64,000 nt of DNA from Channallabes apus (lineage: Eukaryota; Chordata; Actinopteri; Siluriformes; Clariidae), in contig CM060127.1 in NCBI GenBank assembly GCA_030522415.1, forward strand, positions 17,379,314 to 17,443,313. The letters are read 5' to 3'. The translations under genes and the position numbers were made by a program. Shown one piece after another: positions 48,172 to 60,617 of this stretch. The first letter of the stretch is position 1; the number at the start of each line of letters is the position of its first letter. A model generated the notes under the pieces. The model did not search any database. It saw only the letters and a list, made by a program, of their open reading frames with translations, and was not told where the DNA came from.

Positions 48172-48800
48172 CAGAGGTGTCAAGTAACGAAGTACAAATA
48201 CTTCGTTACCTTACTTAAGTAGAAATTTTGGGTATCTATACTTTACTGGAGTAATTATTTTTCAGCCGACTTTTTACTTCTACTCCTTACATTTTTAAGC
48301 AATTATCTGTACTTTCTACTCCTTACTTTTTAAAAACAGCCTCGTTACTCTATTTTTCTGATCAGAACGCGCAACCCCTCCGGTCGCATGATAAGAAAGC
48401 GGAAAATGCCCCCCCCGTCACATGATCAGAACGCGCACAACGCCCCCCCCCCCGTCACATGATCAGAACGCGCACAACGCCCCCCCGTCACATGATCAGA
48501 ACGTGCACAACGCCCCCCCGTCACATGATCAGAACGTGCACAACGCCCCCCCCTCGTCACATGATCAGAACGCGCACAACGCCCCCCCGTTGCATGATCA
48601 GAAAGCGAGACCTTAATGCTTTTTTTCCCCCTCACGGTACTTTTACTTTTATACTTTAAGTAGTTTTGAAACCAGTACTTTTAAACTTTTACTTAAGTAA
48701 AAAGCTTGGGTTGATACTTCAACTTCTAAAGAAGTATTTTTGAACCCTAGTATCTATACTTCTACTCAAGTAATGAATGTGAATACTTTTGACACCACTG
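48172..48800. mobile_element. non-autonomous hAT-type element containing a minisatellite
   Basis: This 629-bp element has ends CAGAGGTGTCAA and CAGTGGTGTCAA in inverse orientation, flanked by the identical 8-bp duplication GTTAGATA (48164-48171 and 48801-48808). Subterminal parts are rich in AAGTA/TACTT motifs. The middle is a GC-rich tandem array (separate entry). Confidence 0.85.
48370..48612. repeat. minisatellite, about 33-38 bp unit
   Basis: About six tandem units each contain CACATGATCAGAACGCGCAC followed by AACG and a run of 7-11 C. The outer units diverge (TTGCATGATCAGAAAGCG, TCGCATGATAAGAAAGCG). The array sits wholly inside the hAT-type element. Repetitive open frames on both strands here are artefacts of the array. 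Confidence 0.92.
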
Positions 48801-51159
48801 GTTAGATACTTGAACATATATTAGTGTTAATGTTGTAAGCACACTGATAAAAAAATTAAAAAAAAGGTGAGGCAGCAGCTGAACTCCAGCCATAAAATAC
48901 ATTAAAAGTACATGAAATCAATGCCAAGTGCAATCACAAATTTCTCATTTCTGTCTCATATTCTTCCTCTCTTTTATACCGTTTCTTCCTTTTTGTTTCC
49001 TACTCTTCCTCAGTATCAGTACTACCAGCATCTTTACTTCATATTTTTTTGGCCACCATTTCTTACTGTAAATCTCCCCAACTGGTACCTCATTTCTTCC
49101 TCCCTCACTTCCTTCCCCCATTTATATTTTTCTAATTAGTTTTTTCTTCATTTGTTTTTCCTTCTTCAATCCTTCCTTCCTCCCCTGGCCATCCTTCCCT
49201 TCCTTCTTCCCTCCATCCATCACTGCATCCTTTCTTCTATAAACCCATCCACCCTCAATTATTTCCTGGTTCTCATTACCGCTGTGTATTTTCTTTAGAT
49301 AAATGCAAATCTAGTTGCTTCTCGGTTTTCCAAATGCTTTCATTTGAACCTTGCTCTGAAAAGTAAAAAAAAAAAAAAAAAAAAAAAACAATGTGGTACT
49401 GTTCTATATAGAACCGTTACTGGGTTCCGTCTCAGGGAACTAAGCTTTTAGGTTTCTAGATTTCATTTCCAGATCATAAGGAGCGCAGAATAACAATGGC
49501 GTCATGTTGCAGGCTATAAAACAGGAGTCTGTTTGGAGTTGCTGAGTGTGTGTCAGGTCTTGACTTTTTTTTTTTTTTTTTTTTTTTACAGATGAGGCCA
49601 TCAGAATCACTTCCTAAAACCTGCTATCCATCACACGGAGAGCACTACTCCACCACATTAATGGGGCTGAACTTGCATTATGGTGCCTCAATTATTTATG
49701 GAGTAGACCGTCTCTCGGACTTTTATACTGTATGAGGTCCGATATGGAGGCTTAATGGAAGACAAGGTCATGTTCGAGCTCAACCTCACATTCACCCTGG
49801 ATGCAATAAAGCAACCATTAATTTCTTATGCAAGTTGCAAACACGGAAGCTAGGATACTAATGTGTGCATTGAGGATGTCATACAAAATATACTATGAAA
49901 TCCCTCGAACAAATCCTGTGGTACAGCTTATTTACCATCCATCCCTACGCTCACAACTTTGAGAGCTTTAATGGTCCTAAGCCTGTAAAGGAGTTCTGAT
50001 TAACACAATCTCTCTCACATAGGACACCAGGTAATCAATACATTAACCCAGCTGATTAAATCATGTGAATGGAGGTGTATAAGCTACCATGTGCGCTGAC
50101 TGGCTGTCCAGGATCAGCCTAGCTATTATGTCCTGAAGGTCTCTGACCCTCACTATGGCTTTCCTTAATAAACTTCCATTACGTCTTGGCGTGTGCTGCG
50201 GTCTCCTGCTGCACAGACAAAGCATGATATTTAATAGACTGATCACCCGTCTCGGGATATGAACCCTGACCTCTGGATCTCAGTCTGGCAAACACATCAA
50301 TTGGTGAAAACGAGGACGCTGACTCGGGGTCATATCGACACCCCGCCCTTGTGTGTGCCTCCCAGAAATCTGTCACACAGGCTGAAGCCCAAACACCTGC
50401 CTCACAATCTGTTAGCAGGAGACCCCTCTTATATTCTCACTCATTCTCTTTATTATTTATCTCCATCCAGAACCACACTGAAGATGTGGCTGAGCCGGGT
50501 GAATACACAAGCAGCGTGTTCGGGCTCAGCACTGACTCCAGAGAAAGAAAAAAGAAAAATAACAGAACAGAGAAGAAAACCGCAGTCCGTCTGATGATCT
50601 GTGGCCAATAACATCACGCGTTTATCCTCGAGATACTCAAAACCAGCAAAGTGTTTAGCTGACAAATCTTTAAACGACTCATCACATGCGGCAAGACTAA
50701 CGGGTAATCCGCCGGGAGCAAGTCAAACAGATGTGAAAGAAAAAAACAAGTGCAGTGACGTTGCGCCAGGAGGGATGCAGCGCTTCCACATTGCAAGTGT
50801 TAAACAGAGCAGAGAGATGAAAACATACTGTATGATGTATGAAAAGGTGTCGGGATTGAGCTACATGTGAACTATTATCAGGACGGGGAAAATATTTAGC
50901 CACCTTGAAATTTTTTTCATTTTTATGCAATTGCTTCGTCCCAAGTGCCCCGCCTCTTCATTTTTTTGCACCTGAAAACATCTGCAAATCTACGCAGTGC
51001 AGTACAGTAGGTGGTAATATACTGTACATGTGATTGGTTTGTGATCAAACATCAGCCATGTACTGTATTATTTCTGCTTACACTGACAATGCACTAAAGG
51101 CATAAAATGGGTTTATGACTTGATCAGTGCAATTAAATTCATCATCGTCTATGCAGATT

Positions 51160-51405
51160 TAACCTGTATACATGGTCACGTGGGTCCTGGGGTCTATCCC
51201 AGGGGATTTAGGGCATGAGACGGGGTGCCAATCCATTAAAGGGCACATCCATAAACACACTCACATAATCTCCATGTTTTTATACCTGGAGGAAACCCAT
51301 CAAGCATGGAAACTCAGAAAGAACATGTAAACTCCATGCACACAGACCCCGAGACGGGAATCGAACCCGGACCCTGGAGGTGCAAGGCGACAGTGCTATC
51401 CTTTA
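51160..51405 (-). repeat. tRNA-derived fish repeat
   Basis: It contains TATCCCAGGGGATTTAGGGC, GGAGGAAACCCATCAAGCAT and GGGAATCGAACCCGGACCCT then GGTGCAAGGCGACAGTGCTA, the same family as 7850. Confidence 0.7.
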
Positions 51406-52828
51406 TTGATCCTTTGTTTGTCAATTTAATCAACTATAAAACAGCCGGTCAGTTTTAGATTCTGAATTTATGCACACTTGTACATGTTTTGTTGAACGTT
51501 CAAAGATCTAAATTGATAAATTACTTAAAAACACCACAACTGTAGGAAAAAAAAAAAGTGTATGCGTGACCTGTAGCGTGGAGGGTAAGATTGGTAAGAA
51601 ATGAAAAAAAAAAAAAGATGTAAACAAGCAACAGCACAAGTTACAGTGGGTTTCAATGTTTATTAAACACTTTTAGTATTTCTTTTATCTCAAACATGCA
51701 AGAAGTATATCTTCTTAAAACAACTCAAATGGTAATAGTGCTATTAAATCAAATCAACACTCGCCGTCCAAATACAGTTCTTATAAAAGTAAAGATTATA
51801 CATGACTAATTAGTTCATAAAAGTTATATATAACTTTTCTTATAAATACCTTCATATAAATTAACAAGGGCAAGATGAGTGAACGCCTGGTTTTAATCAA
51901 TCAACTTGAGCCTATTTCTGGCTCAAACACATTCACCCATCTGCTCTCTCTAAGGGTGCTGTGTGAAATTTTAGATAAGCACAGCAAGTGGCATTTTAAA
52001 CACAACATACAGTCAGCAGCAGCTTTCACTGTGTCCACAGCTTCTTTTATATCTTTCGGTATAAACGATCCGGTTTGAGCCGTACTGTTCTGTGACCTTC
52101 AGACATTTCCCTCTGATTCGTCTCTTAGGTATGCTGCTTAACATGTTCAGCACAACTATAACAGGATTAACCAGGACAAATTTCTCCTGGCCTTTTTAAA
52201 AAAAAATCCTTATTCGATCCCTGGCGATCGACCTGATGTTTGTTTGTACATTTCATACGTTGCGTTTTCACAATACGCCCTGCAAAACGTATGTCCGTGA
52301 GCTAATCACGTTGATATTCTGTGTGCCTGTCATTTAGCCCATTGCCCCCCCCCCAAAAAAAACACTGGTTTTAAAGCCAAAACTAATGCTTGATCTGGAA
52401 CTCGAACAAATCGGCTTCAGGAAAATTGTCTGGGAGTCTGGAGATGATCATTTCATCATCATGAAACTATTCGAGCCAGGCTGTTTTCGTGGCTGTTTTA
52501 AAAATTACATTTATAGCAAAATAATAGGGGGGAGGAAATTAAATGCAAATTGTGTCATCATAATTATTATATATACATATAGACCACAGACTCTATACAG
52601 CATGTGAACGTTCAATAGCGGATACTGGCTAATCACGGATTCATGGATTCTGCTATCAGTAAGGCTTGCTACGCTTTCCAGAATGCATTTCAATAATTCT
52701 CAAAGAAGCATGAATCTCTAAACCGAACTGCTGTTTAGTGTATTGAGTCTAACTGAATCATAATGCATAAAATGCTTCTGAATCGAATAGAAACCCAATT
52801 CATTATGAACCGATTCAATTCATACAGC

Positions 52829-53927
52829 TAGGGCTGTGCAATTAATTGAATTTCAAATTCGATTCCGATTTCGGGTCTCAACGATCACAAAAATGGTGTA
52901 ATTGAAAAAAACGATTATTCACTTTTTTTTTTAAAGTTATTTTGACCTGCGTTCTGATACGCACATCCGCACTTTCGCCCTTCCGGAAGCCCGAACTCTC
53001 TCACTCTATACCCGGGGTACTCAATAGGTGGACTCCAGTCCGCACCCGGACCCAAATACGGTTCAATCTGGACCGACGCCAAAACAAACATGCTAATTTA
53101 ATCATAATCCAAATGAGTATATGTCTTTGAGTCTTCTAGTGAAGACTGCGCGCACCCCAGCGGCGCATGATATGAACGCGCCCAAACCCTGGCGCATGAT
53201 CTGCACGCGCGCACCTTCTACAGTACCATCGCGAGGTAGAAGCAATTCTGTTGTTTGGGAACAGTTTGGATTCGAAGAAGCGGACGTGGATCAAGAACAT
53301 ATTAGGTGCAAGATTTGCTACGCGGTTGTGTCGGCAACTCCGTATCTATCCAGCTCAGAAAGGCACAAAAAAAAAAATAACAGATGCCGTTGCATAGTTT
53401 TTAGCCAAAGACATGTGCCCTATTAGCACGGTTGAGAACGAAGGATTCAGGAAAATGATAAATACTCTGGACAAGCTTTATGCTTTGCCATCTCGACACC
53501 ATTTCACGAGAGTTGCTCTGCCTGCTTTATTTGAAAAATTCCGTTTAGAAGTGGCTACTGAAGTATTAAAAGCAGAGGACTTCGCCACCACAACAGTAGA
53601 AATGTAGAATATTGTAAAATGTTGTTTTGAATTTTTCAGTTTGTTAAGGCACATACGTGAGCAAATTTATTTTGGACTAATTTATTTATTTTATTTAATA
53701 TTTATATTTTATTTATTACTTGTTTTCAAAAAGATTGTGGAAGTGCACTACATTGTTGATCTTGTTTGCCTTTATCTGTTTTAATCTGTTGTAAGGAGAA
53801 TTCACTGTTCTGTTCAATAAATGCAACATATTTCCAAAGTCAATGAGTAATCGTGTAAAATAATCGTGATTTCAATCATGACCAAAATAATCGTGATTAT
53901 GATTTTTTCCATAATCGAGCAGCCCTA
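52829..53927 (+). mobile_element. internally deleted hAT element with BED-finger transposase remnant
   Basis: This 1099-bp element has ends TAGGGCTGTGCAATTA and TAGGGCTGCTCGATTA in inverse orientation. Flanks CATACAGC (52821-52828) and CTTACAGC (53928-53935) form an 8-bp target duplication with one mismatch. It carries the N-terminal part of a hAT transposase but lacks the catalytic and dimerisation parts. Confidence 0.88.
53121..53607 (+). pseudogene. hAT (ZBED-like) transposase remnant, frameshifted
   Basis: This is a broken hAT-family transposase. The first frame (53121-53426) includes SVVWEQFGFEEADVDQEHIR then CKICYAVV, a BED-type zinc finger start with its CxxC pair; the His part runs into an A-rich stretch and is degraded. 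A frameshift near 53413-53426 moves the text into a second frame, STVENEGFRKMINTLDKLYA then LPSRHHFTRVALPALFEKFR, typical of the region after the finger in ZBED/hAT proteins. The frame ends at 53607, before the RNase-H-like core, which is absent. Related domesticated ZBED genes exist, but this copy is inside an element with target duplications and is dead. Confidence 0.82.
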
Positions 53928-55422
53928 CTTACAGCATTAATTTAAATCAACGCTTCTAGGGAGAACTTCTCGTTCTGACCATCGGAACAAACTAAATAAA
54001 AGCTTGACTTTCAGCGACTCTGTGTCTAGAATGATCCTGAAGAGTTCTAAACTGGATCACTTGCAGAAAAGTGTTGTGCCTTAACTGTAATGTCTAAATG
54101 ACTGGCATTGTTCAGTACTTGTGATCAAAAGTAAAAATAAATAAATCCCTTTAATTTTACTTTGAATAAACCAGGTTTCACCTCAAACAAGCGCTTGCTC
54201 CATCAGCACCACTGCGTCAGGACCGTACAGCACTCATTAGATCCCTGACTAACTGTCCAGCGGCATGCTGCTCGCCTGAAAGAGCTAGAGATGACTAGTT
54301 CGGTGCAATTTTGGCAACCATGATTGATCCTCCTTTTGCATTCACAGACAGCGAGAGGCTTTGTTGCTGAAGACAGTCTCTTACTTTGTGAGAGTGCGCT
54401 CAACCCGGCAATTACGGAGCTGAGTAATTACACAGGCGGACACAGGAGTGCAGAGGAAGAGCGAGCGCACACATGCAGCACACTGTCAGTGATTTCATCA
54501 GCCTTTCATCGGCCCAGACTGCGTTTTTTTCCCCCTCGTCTTTCCTTCATTTGCCCTTATCCTCTCACCCCCTATAACAGAATGAGCACTGGGAGTAGTG
54601 AGACACAGGAATTCCCCGCCTCCCACCCAGACTATGTAAGAACACTGCATAAGAACACCATGTGGATCAGTGGAGATACCGCAGAACTAAACTCTGATAC
54701 GGAGGGCTCCTGTGTGTCTGTAGGTTCCAGATACACCTCATCCTACCAAATCATAAACCTCTTGGGATACGCAAACTGAATGCCAGAGAGCCGAAACAAG
54801 CTATGTAGATGGTCCTTTAAAGTGCTGATATGACACAACAACGGAAAACAACAGAGGCAGAATCAGGGATCGATAATGACTTGTCTTTGATACAGGGCTA
54901 TAACATTTTAAGACATGTAAAACAGTTAACAGCAAACACACTGATGCAGATCATACATACAGTACACACCAAGTTAATTAGTTTTAAAGCTGTAGTGCAT
55001 CAAGAATAATTAACTGAAGGATCAATTGAGATTGATCAGGGACAAACTGATATGCATACAAATTTAATCCGTTCAGGGGAGGAGTTCTTAAGGCGGAATT
55101 TCGAATTTGCGAAACGCAATTTCCCCAGAGGAAATAACGTAAAAACGCAGATAATCCGTTTCAGCCACCCAAAAATATTTACCACTTTCCAACACTATAA
55201 TTAGATTTTTGCATATAAAAATAATCAAAACATTTAAAAAAGGTATGTAAATGAAGTAAAATAAGAAATAAATATACATTAAAACCTCATTTAACCTTAA
55301 TTTATGATTACTCTTTAAAAACGAAACCAAGAGTGGCTCCCTTTTCTTTTTGATGACGAGCTTGATAACATTCTTGGGGCACATGGTGCTATGCCTTCGC
55401 TACAGTACATCATGCACAAACT

Positions 55423-55453
<31 letters not shown>

Positions 55454-55859
55454 CATTGCAAAAAACTTAGTTTTGCTTGTATGCTGAAAATGTGCCGGAT
55501 GCCGAGGCCAATTTCTTGCAAAATTTTAGTTCTTTTAAATTTCTTGCGAAATTTCAGTTCTGCTCAGGTAAGCGCCTACTTAGCAAAAAATGGCAGTGAA
55601 CTGCGGAGTCAGTGAGTTTTGAGCAGATTGGTGCATATGGTAACTTATGCAACTGGGCAGGGTTCACACCTTAACACTCAGATCATCTGCCTTTGTTTCT
55701 CAAAAACCAACGGTATGCACCAAGCCTACTCTGATAGCGGAAACTGTGTGATGTTTGAAGGCAAAGACTGAGGCAGCATAAACGCAGAATTCATGGCTTC
55801 TGTATATATATAGTGCGAGTTTTGAGTCAAAGGTTCTTATGTTTAGATGATGTGCTACT

Positions 55860-56255
55860 GGGCCTCCGAGTGGCGCAGTGTTAAAGTGCTCGCCCCATCA
55901 TCTGGAGATCGCTGGTTCGATTCCCGGGTGATGCTGTAACCTCTCACAGCCAGAGGTCTAGAGAGAGCTGATTGGCCGAGCTCTCCCAGGCTCTATCAGG
56001 CTCTATCTAATCACGGCTCTACAGCCAATCAGGGGCGCCGGTGAGCTCACACAAGCGGAAGGAGCGGATAGCGCTGTCCTCCAAGTGTGTTACGCCGCCC
56101 GTAACGGTGCGTGAGCGAGTGGCTCGAAAAGATGCGGTCAGCTGGCATCACGTGGTTCGGCCCTCCGGGCTGAGTCGTAGTAGTAGCCTTAATGTGGGAG
56201 CCCCCTAGTGACAGGGAGGAATTTGACAAGACTAAATTAGGGAGAAAATCGATAT
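55860..56255 (+). mobile_element. tRNA-derived SINE, same family as 44644
   Basis: The head GCCTCCGAGTGGCGCAGTG and B box TGGTTCGATTCCCGGG, the body with CTACAGCCAATCAGGGGCG and the end GTGGGAGCCCCCTAGTGACA match the 44.6-kb copy. An extra GC-rich segment (about 56085-56175) is present here but not there. Confidence 0.85.
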
Positions 56256-57225
56256 GCTTTGAATTCTGAATATTTTTGAAGTCTGGGCTTTTCTTCACAG
56301 ATATGGTCGATCAATCAATGACCTTGGTTTGCATTCAAGTCATTCAATCTGGGGCAACATTTCAAATATCTGAATCAAAATAAATCCTCAACACTTTCAT
56401 GACTGTAATAAAGTTAATGTCATTTTCAATGTTCATCTTTTCAGCGATTAATGCGCTACAGAAGCAAAGTGCTCCCATTCGGTGTGAATTTGTCATAAAA
56501 CTCAGAGCATGTGACAGAGTTAGCTTAAATGTCACAGCTCAGAGAAGTGCAGTTAACCAAGCAGCACTGAAGTGCTCTATAAAGTACAACATCCTCTGTG
56601 CTATACATCTCTTCCTCTCTCATCTGTAGTGCAGGAAGCTCTACCGGATCAGTAGGAATCAATTCCCCCCCGAGATCCTCGACCAAACAGAAGTGCTGAA
56701 CCACCAGAGTTCTGACAAGGTCAGGCATCCGAGGCCAGACGCTCTGCGCCAATCCAGTCACAGGAAACGGGAGGAAGTGGAGCGACGGCGTCCTTCAAAT
56801 GGCACAGATCAGCAGCTGCTCCATTACATATTATGACGATATCCAGAGTACCGAATGAAATGACAGTGCTGTGACATTGCGCAAAAACAGGACAGTGCTG
56901 TCCACAGCAGAATATCTGTCAGTATTCCCTGCCTGAACGGTCTGATTTATTTTACATACTCCAGTCCTGTTGCAGTCCAGATTCATGTGATGGGGAAAAA
57001 TGTAGTCATTTTAGTCAGCAATCTTTTGATCTCCAGTTAGAAAGACTACACATTAGACAGTCGCACTGCTGCACCAGGTGTGTTTAACTAAAATGCAAAA
57101 CAAACAGTCCCCGAGGGGACGTCCCAGAGGAACGCCAGAGTACGGAGAGTATCTGACTAAAAAAATGCTTACAAATTAACAAGCATACAACCTTCTCATC
57201 ATGCTGGAGCACTGATTTGATTTCA

Positions 57226-57227
<2 letters not shown>

Positions 57228-57278
<51 letters not shown>

Positions 57279-57301
57279 GACACACAGACAGACACACACA
57301 C
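57228..57301. repeat. (CA)n microsatellite with CAGA units
   Basis: (CA)n to about 57275, then ACAGACAG units. A (GAAT)n run follows at 57474-57504. Confidence 0.93.
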
Positions 57302-57689
57302 CTCCCTCTTTTTGGGTGTATCTTTGATGAAAGCCCTTGAGGGCAGAAAAGAGGGTGGAAACATGCCTCTTTCAAAATGTCGTTCACACACAAGCTCAGG
57401 CATACACACATTCATACAATACAGTAAAAGTAGACAAATCAGAAATGCATGAATGAATAGTTGACTGGATAGATGAATGAATGAATGAATGAATGAATGA
57501 ATGAGCCAGCTTATGTAAATACCAGTGTGACCAAAAATGTCATCATCTAGTCTTTGCCTTGGTGACCCAGTGATCTTACAACAGTTATTATTATGGTTGA
57601 AGAATAAATTTTGCTGCGATAACGTACATAAATCAAATAAACAAATCAACAAAATTCAGAACTCAACACATCAAAATGCATGTTAAACT

Positions 57690-57780
57690 TTAATTTCATA
57701 AAATTTTATTTGCATAGCACTTTTAACAACCGACACCGCCGCAAAAAATAAAATAGCTTTACAGAAATGAAAAATTCCAA
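57690..57780. repeat. dispersed repeat fragment
   Basis: TTTTATTTGCATAGCACTTT then TAACAACC and AATAGCTTTACAGAAATGAA resemble the 14385 repeat. Confidence 0.45.
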
Positions 57781-58189
57781 ACATAAACTTAAAAATGTAA
57801 ATAAATGTAAATAAATGCAAAATTATATATACACATCAGTTTGTCAGTAACGAGCAAGCCAGAGGCGACAGAGGCAAGGAAAAAACTGTCGACATGTAGA
57901 AGAGGCTCTGAGAGGAACCAGACTCGAGATGGAGTCCGTCCTCATTTAGGCGACAGCAGATAGCATGACCATAAATAAATGCAGCGCCTTCTGTAAGACA
58001 TTGTGTTGAAGGCGCAATTTCTAACAGAAATGTCCACAGTATTGAGAAAACAAAGCTTACGCCTTCACACACGCGTCCAATTCTATTAAAAAACATTTCT
58101 TAGGAGCTTCTGATAAAAACAGAGTAGGACTGGAGTATTATCCTGTAGCCATGTCTTCGTAGGCGAGCACACAGGGTGTCCAAAATTAG

Positions 58190-58265
58190 CCTAATCTGCA
58201 TGTCTTTGAACTGTCTGAGGAAACCGGAGAACCTGGGGGAAGCATGCAAACTTGACATGCACACA
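58190..58265 (-). repeat. tRNA-derived fish repeat fragment
   Basis: AGCCTAATCTGCATGTCTTT and GAGGAAACCGGAGAACCTGG are the internal part of the 7850 family. Confidence 0.55.
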
Positions 58266-59380
58266 CATCATCTGATCCAATACTGTCAATATTGCCTTAA
58301 TCAATAAATCGACTTTAAAACATCACAGGTGTAACTGTGCCATGCTTTTAGACCAGCTGTGTCCTGTTCATGTGTAGGACCATGTGTAGGACCTGTGTTA
58401 CACGTCACTGCACATATTCACTGCATAAAAAAAGTCAGTACATCAGATCGGTACGGTATGTAAAATCCGGGACGGTAATCAGTTTTTTCACTCTTTGATG
58501 ATCTGCGTCTCTGATCCACAAGAGCCTGTACACAAACACGCTCATACGGACGCACAGATATGAAATTAATGGTTTACTGTACAGTAGATCCGTAACCACA
58601 GTGAGCTGTTAATAGCGCAGCACAGGCTGCATCACTTGGACACACTGTCCGTGTAAACTCTATGAATTTCTTGTCAACTCCTCGAACAAAATTGTCTGTA
58701 AAGCTCTATTGCTAACAAATAGTGATTAAAAAAACGGCATGTATTTTGCAGATATTAAAGTCACATAAGTTACGTTAAAGGGATTGCTTTATCATGTCTC
58801 ATGATTTCTCATCTTCTATTGATCCATGCACTTATACATCTGTTGTCTTTCCAAACGTGTGTAAATAACGCGTCTTTCATAATGAGCACTTTACACCTTC
58901 TGGCAAGACTTTCATGTGTCTTGCCTACATTCCTACAGAAAGACTTTGCTGCTGCAATACAACCAGGGAAAAATAAAATAGCACTCGTTTTGTGAAAAAG
59001 ACAGCTCTTGATCGATACGTGATAAAGAAAAAACCAATAGAAAGCAGCATTAAACATGAGGACGATGCCGTGACTCGTCCGGTCCACTCGGTCCACAGAG
59101 GCCATCTATCACAGCGACACTCTACTATTCACTGAGGTTATAATGATGCAATCGGACCCTCGGGCAAAGTAGATGTTACACACTCGATGGCGCCAAGCCA
59201 AAGGAGGACAGATGGATGAGCGAAATGAGAGAAATCACCTCGTCGTTTTTTAAACCTTTCCACATCTACATTACTGCGGTGAGAATTCGAATCGTGCTGA
59301 AAAGAATCGGAGCTTAAAAACCACACGAGATCACCTTTACACTGAAAATGACAGACTCATTCTCTTTCCCTTAAAAAGCA

Positions 59381-59480
<100 letters not shown>

Positions 59481-59482
59481 TC

Positions 59483-59519
59483 ACACTTTCACCTAGATTC
59501 ACATGCGTCCTTTCAGTAC
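59483..59519. repeat. 37-bp duplicated segment, copy 1
   Basis: This copy starts ACACTTTCACCTAGATT and ends TTTCAGTAC. It matches 60581-60617 at 36 of 37 positions. Both copies adjoin CA-rich DNA. Confidence 0.93.
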
Positions 59520-59556
59520 GGTGCCGAGTGGGAGAGTGGGAGGGGAAAATGCTTAC

Positions 59557-59650
59557 CGTGGTATAGTCCTTCCATTAAAGGTGAGAACTCTGACTGCTTA
59601 GATATCCAGCTCTCTGTGTTATGCTAAACTCCGATCTGCGCTCACACACA
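59557..59650 (-). other. ptk2: candidate ptk2 first exon (distal), ATG at 59575
   Basis: A candidate first exon on the minus strand. It ends at a consensus donor (CCACG|GTAAGC). Its ATG at 59575-59573 gives MEGLYH and one extra base before the donor, which is exactly the phase needed to join the open frame of the main exon (…EYDRHLAYSKG-M). An in-frame TAG lies about 50 nt upstream of this ATG with no ATG between. A TATATA motif at 59678-59684 would place a start near 59650; that end is inferred. The exon could equally be purely 5' untranslated. No transcript evidence is available here. Confidence 0.45.
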
Positions 59651-59677
59651 CTGGCACATATACAGAATCCACGTTTC

Positions 59678-59684
59678 TATATAT
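59678..59684 (-). promoter_or_regulatory. TATA-like box upstream of distal first exon
   Basis: The motif ATATATA on the minus strand lies about 100 nt upstream of the candidate distal first-exon ATG. It would place transcription start near 59650. It is a short, common motif, so support is only positional. Confidence 0.25.
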
Positions 59685-59757
59685 TCCACACCGCACTAAC
59701 AGAGAAATCCCGCCATGCAGAAAAGCCTCTTGGTCTCAGATGGACGTGATGGTAATG

Positions 59758-59759
<2 letters not shown>

Positions 59760-59798
<39 letters not shown>
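59760..59798. repeat. (GT)n microsatellite
   Basis: About 19 GT units upstream of the distal first-exon candidate. Confidence 0.95.
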
Positions 59799-59799
<1 letters not shown>

Positions 59800-60170
59800 A
59801 GTTTGTGCGGCAAATGAACAGCAGGGAAAAGGGGGAGAAAACGGCAGGGGAGGAGGAGGAGGAGGAGGCTGAGTAGGGGCTCGGCTGGCTCATTCAGTAG
59901 CAAAGAGGGGGAGGAGAAAAAAAAAAAGAAGAGGTGGGGGGGGGGGGGGGGGTGAGCGAAAAGAAGGAAGGGAGGAGATTATACAGAGGGTGGAGTGAAC
60001 CAAAAGACTCTGGGGAGAGAAATGGAGCAGAGCCCGGGGTTAATAGCAAGGCAGAAAACAATGAGAGTGAGGGTTCGAGTATGCTAATTTACACCAGCGC
60101 GTGAGGAGAGATAGACGAGCGCAATGTTACTGAAAGCCGTCATTTTCAGTTTAGTCATGACTTGAGTGGG

Positions 60171-60201
<31 letters not shown>

Positions 60202-60580
60202 TCTGTATGTCTATATGTGAGTAAGAAAGAAACTGAGAGAAAGACAGACAGACGTTGAGTTATTGTCTGGGCCTGTGGTCAGACAATCATAATAAAAGAT
60301 GCGTTATCTGCAATGGCGGTGTCTATGGTAACCATCGGTTACCACCAACATGGTGATGAGTTTGACGTCATCACCGACCCCCACCGCAAACACACACAGG
60401 CATGACAACACATCTCTGAAACAAATGAAAGTGGAGTATACGACAGTCCGGCAGCGCTGCACATCACTAAATACCCTATACTCGTCCACCTCTTACACAC
60501 ACAGACCCCTACACACACACATACACACCCCTACACATACATACCCACACACACATACTGTACATGCATAAAAAGTACAC

Positions 60581-60617
60581 ACACTTTCACCTAGATTTAC
60601 ATGCGTCCTTTCAGTAC
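60581..60617. repeat. 37-bp duplicated segment, copy 2
   Basis: Second copy of the 59483-59519 segment, with one C/T difference. Confidence 0.93.

Noticed and set aside
48422..48659. Repetitive open frames on both strands, and a CRISPR-like look of repeats with spacers
   Set aside because: This is a minisatellite with C-tract length variation inside a hAT-type element in a vertebrate genome; there are no unique spacers.
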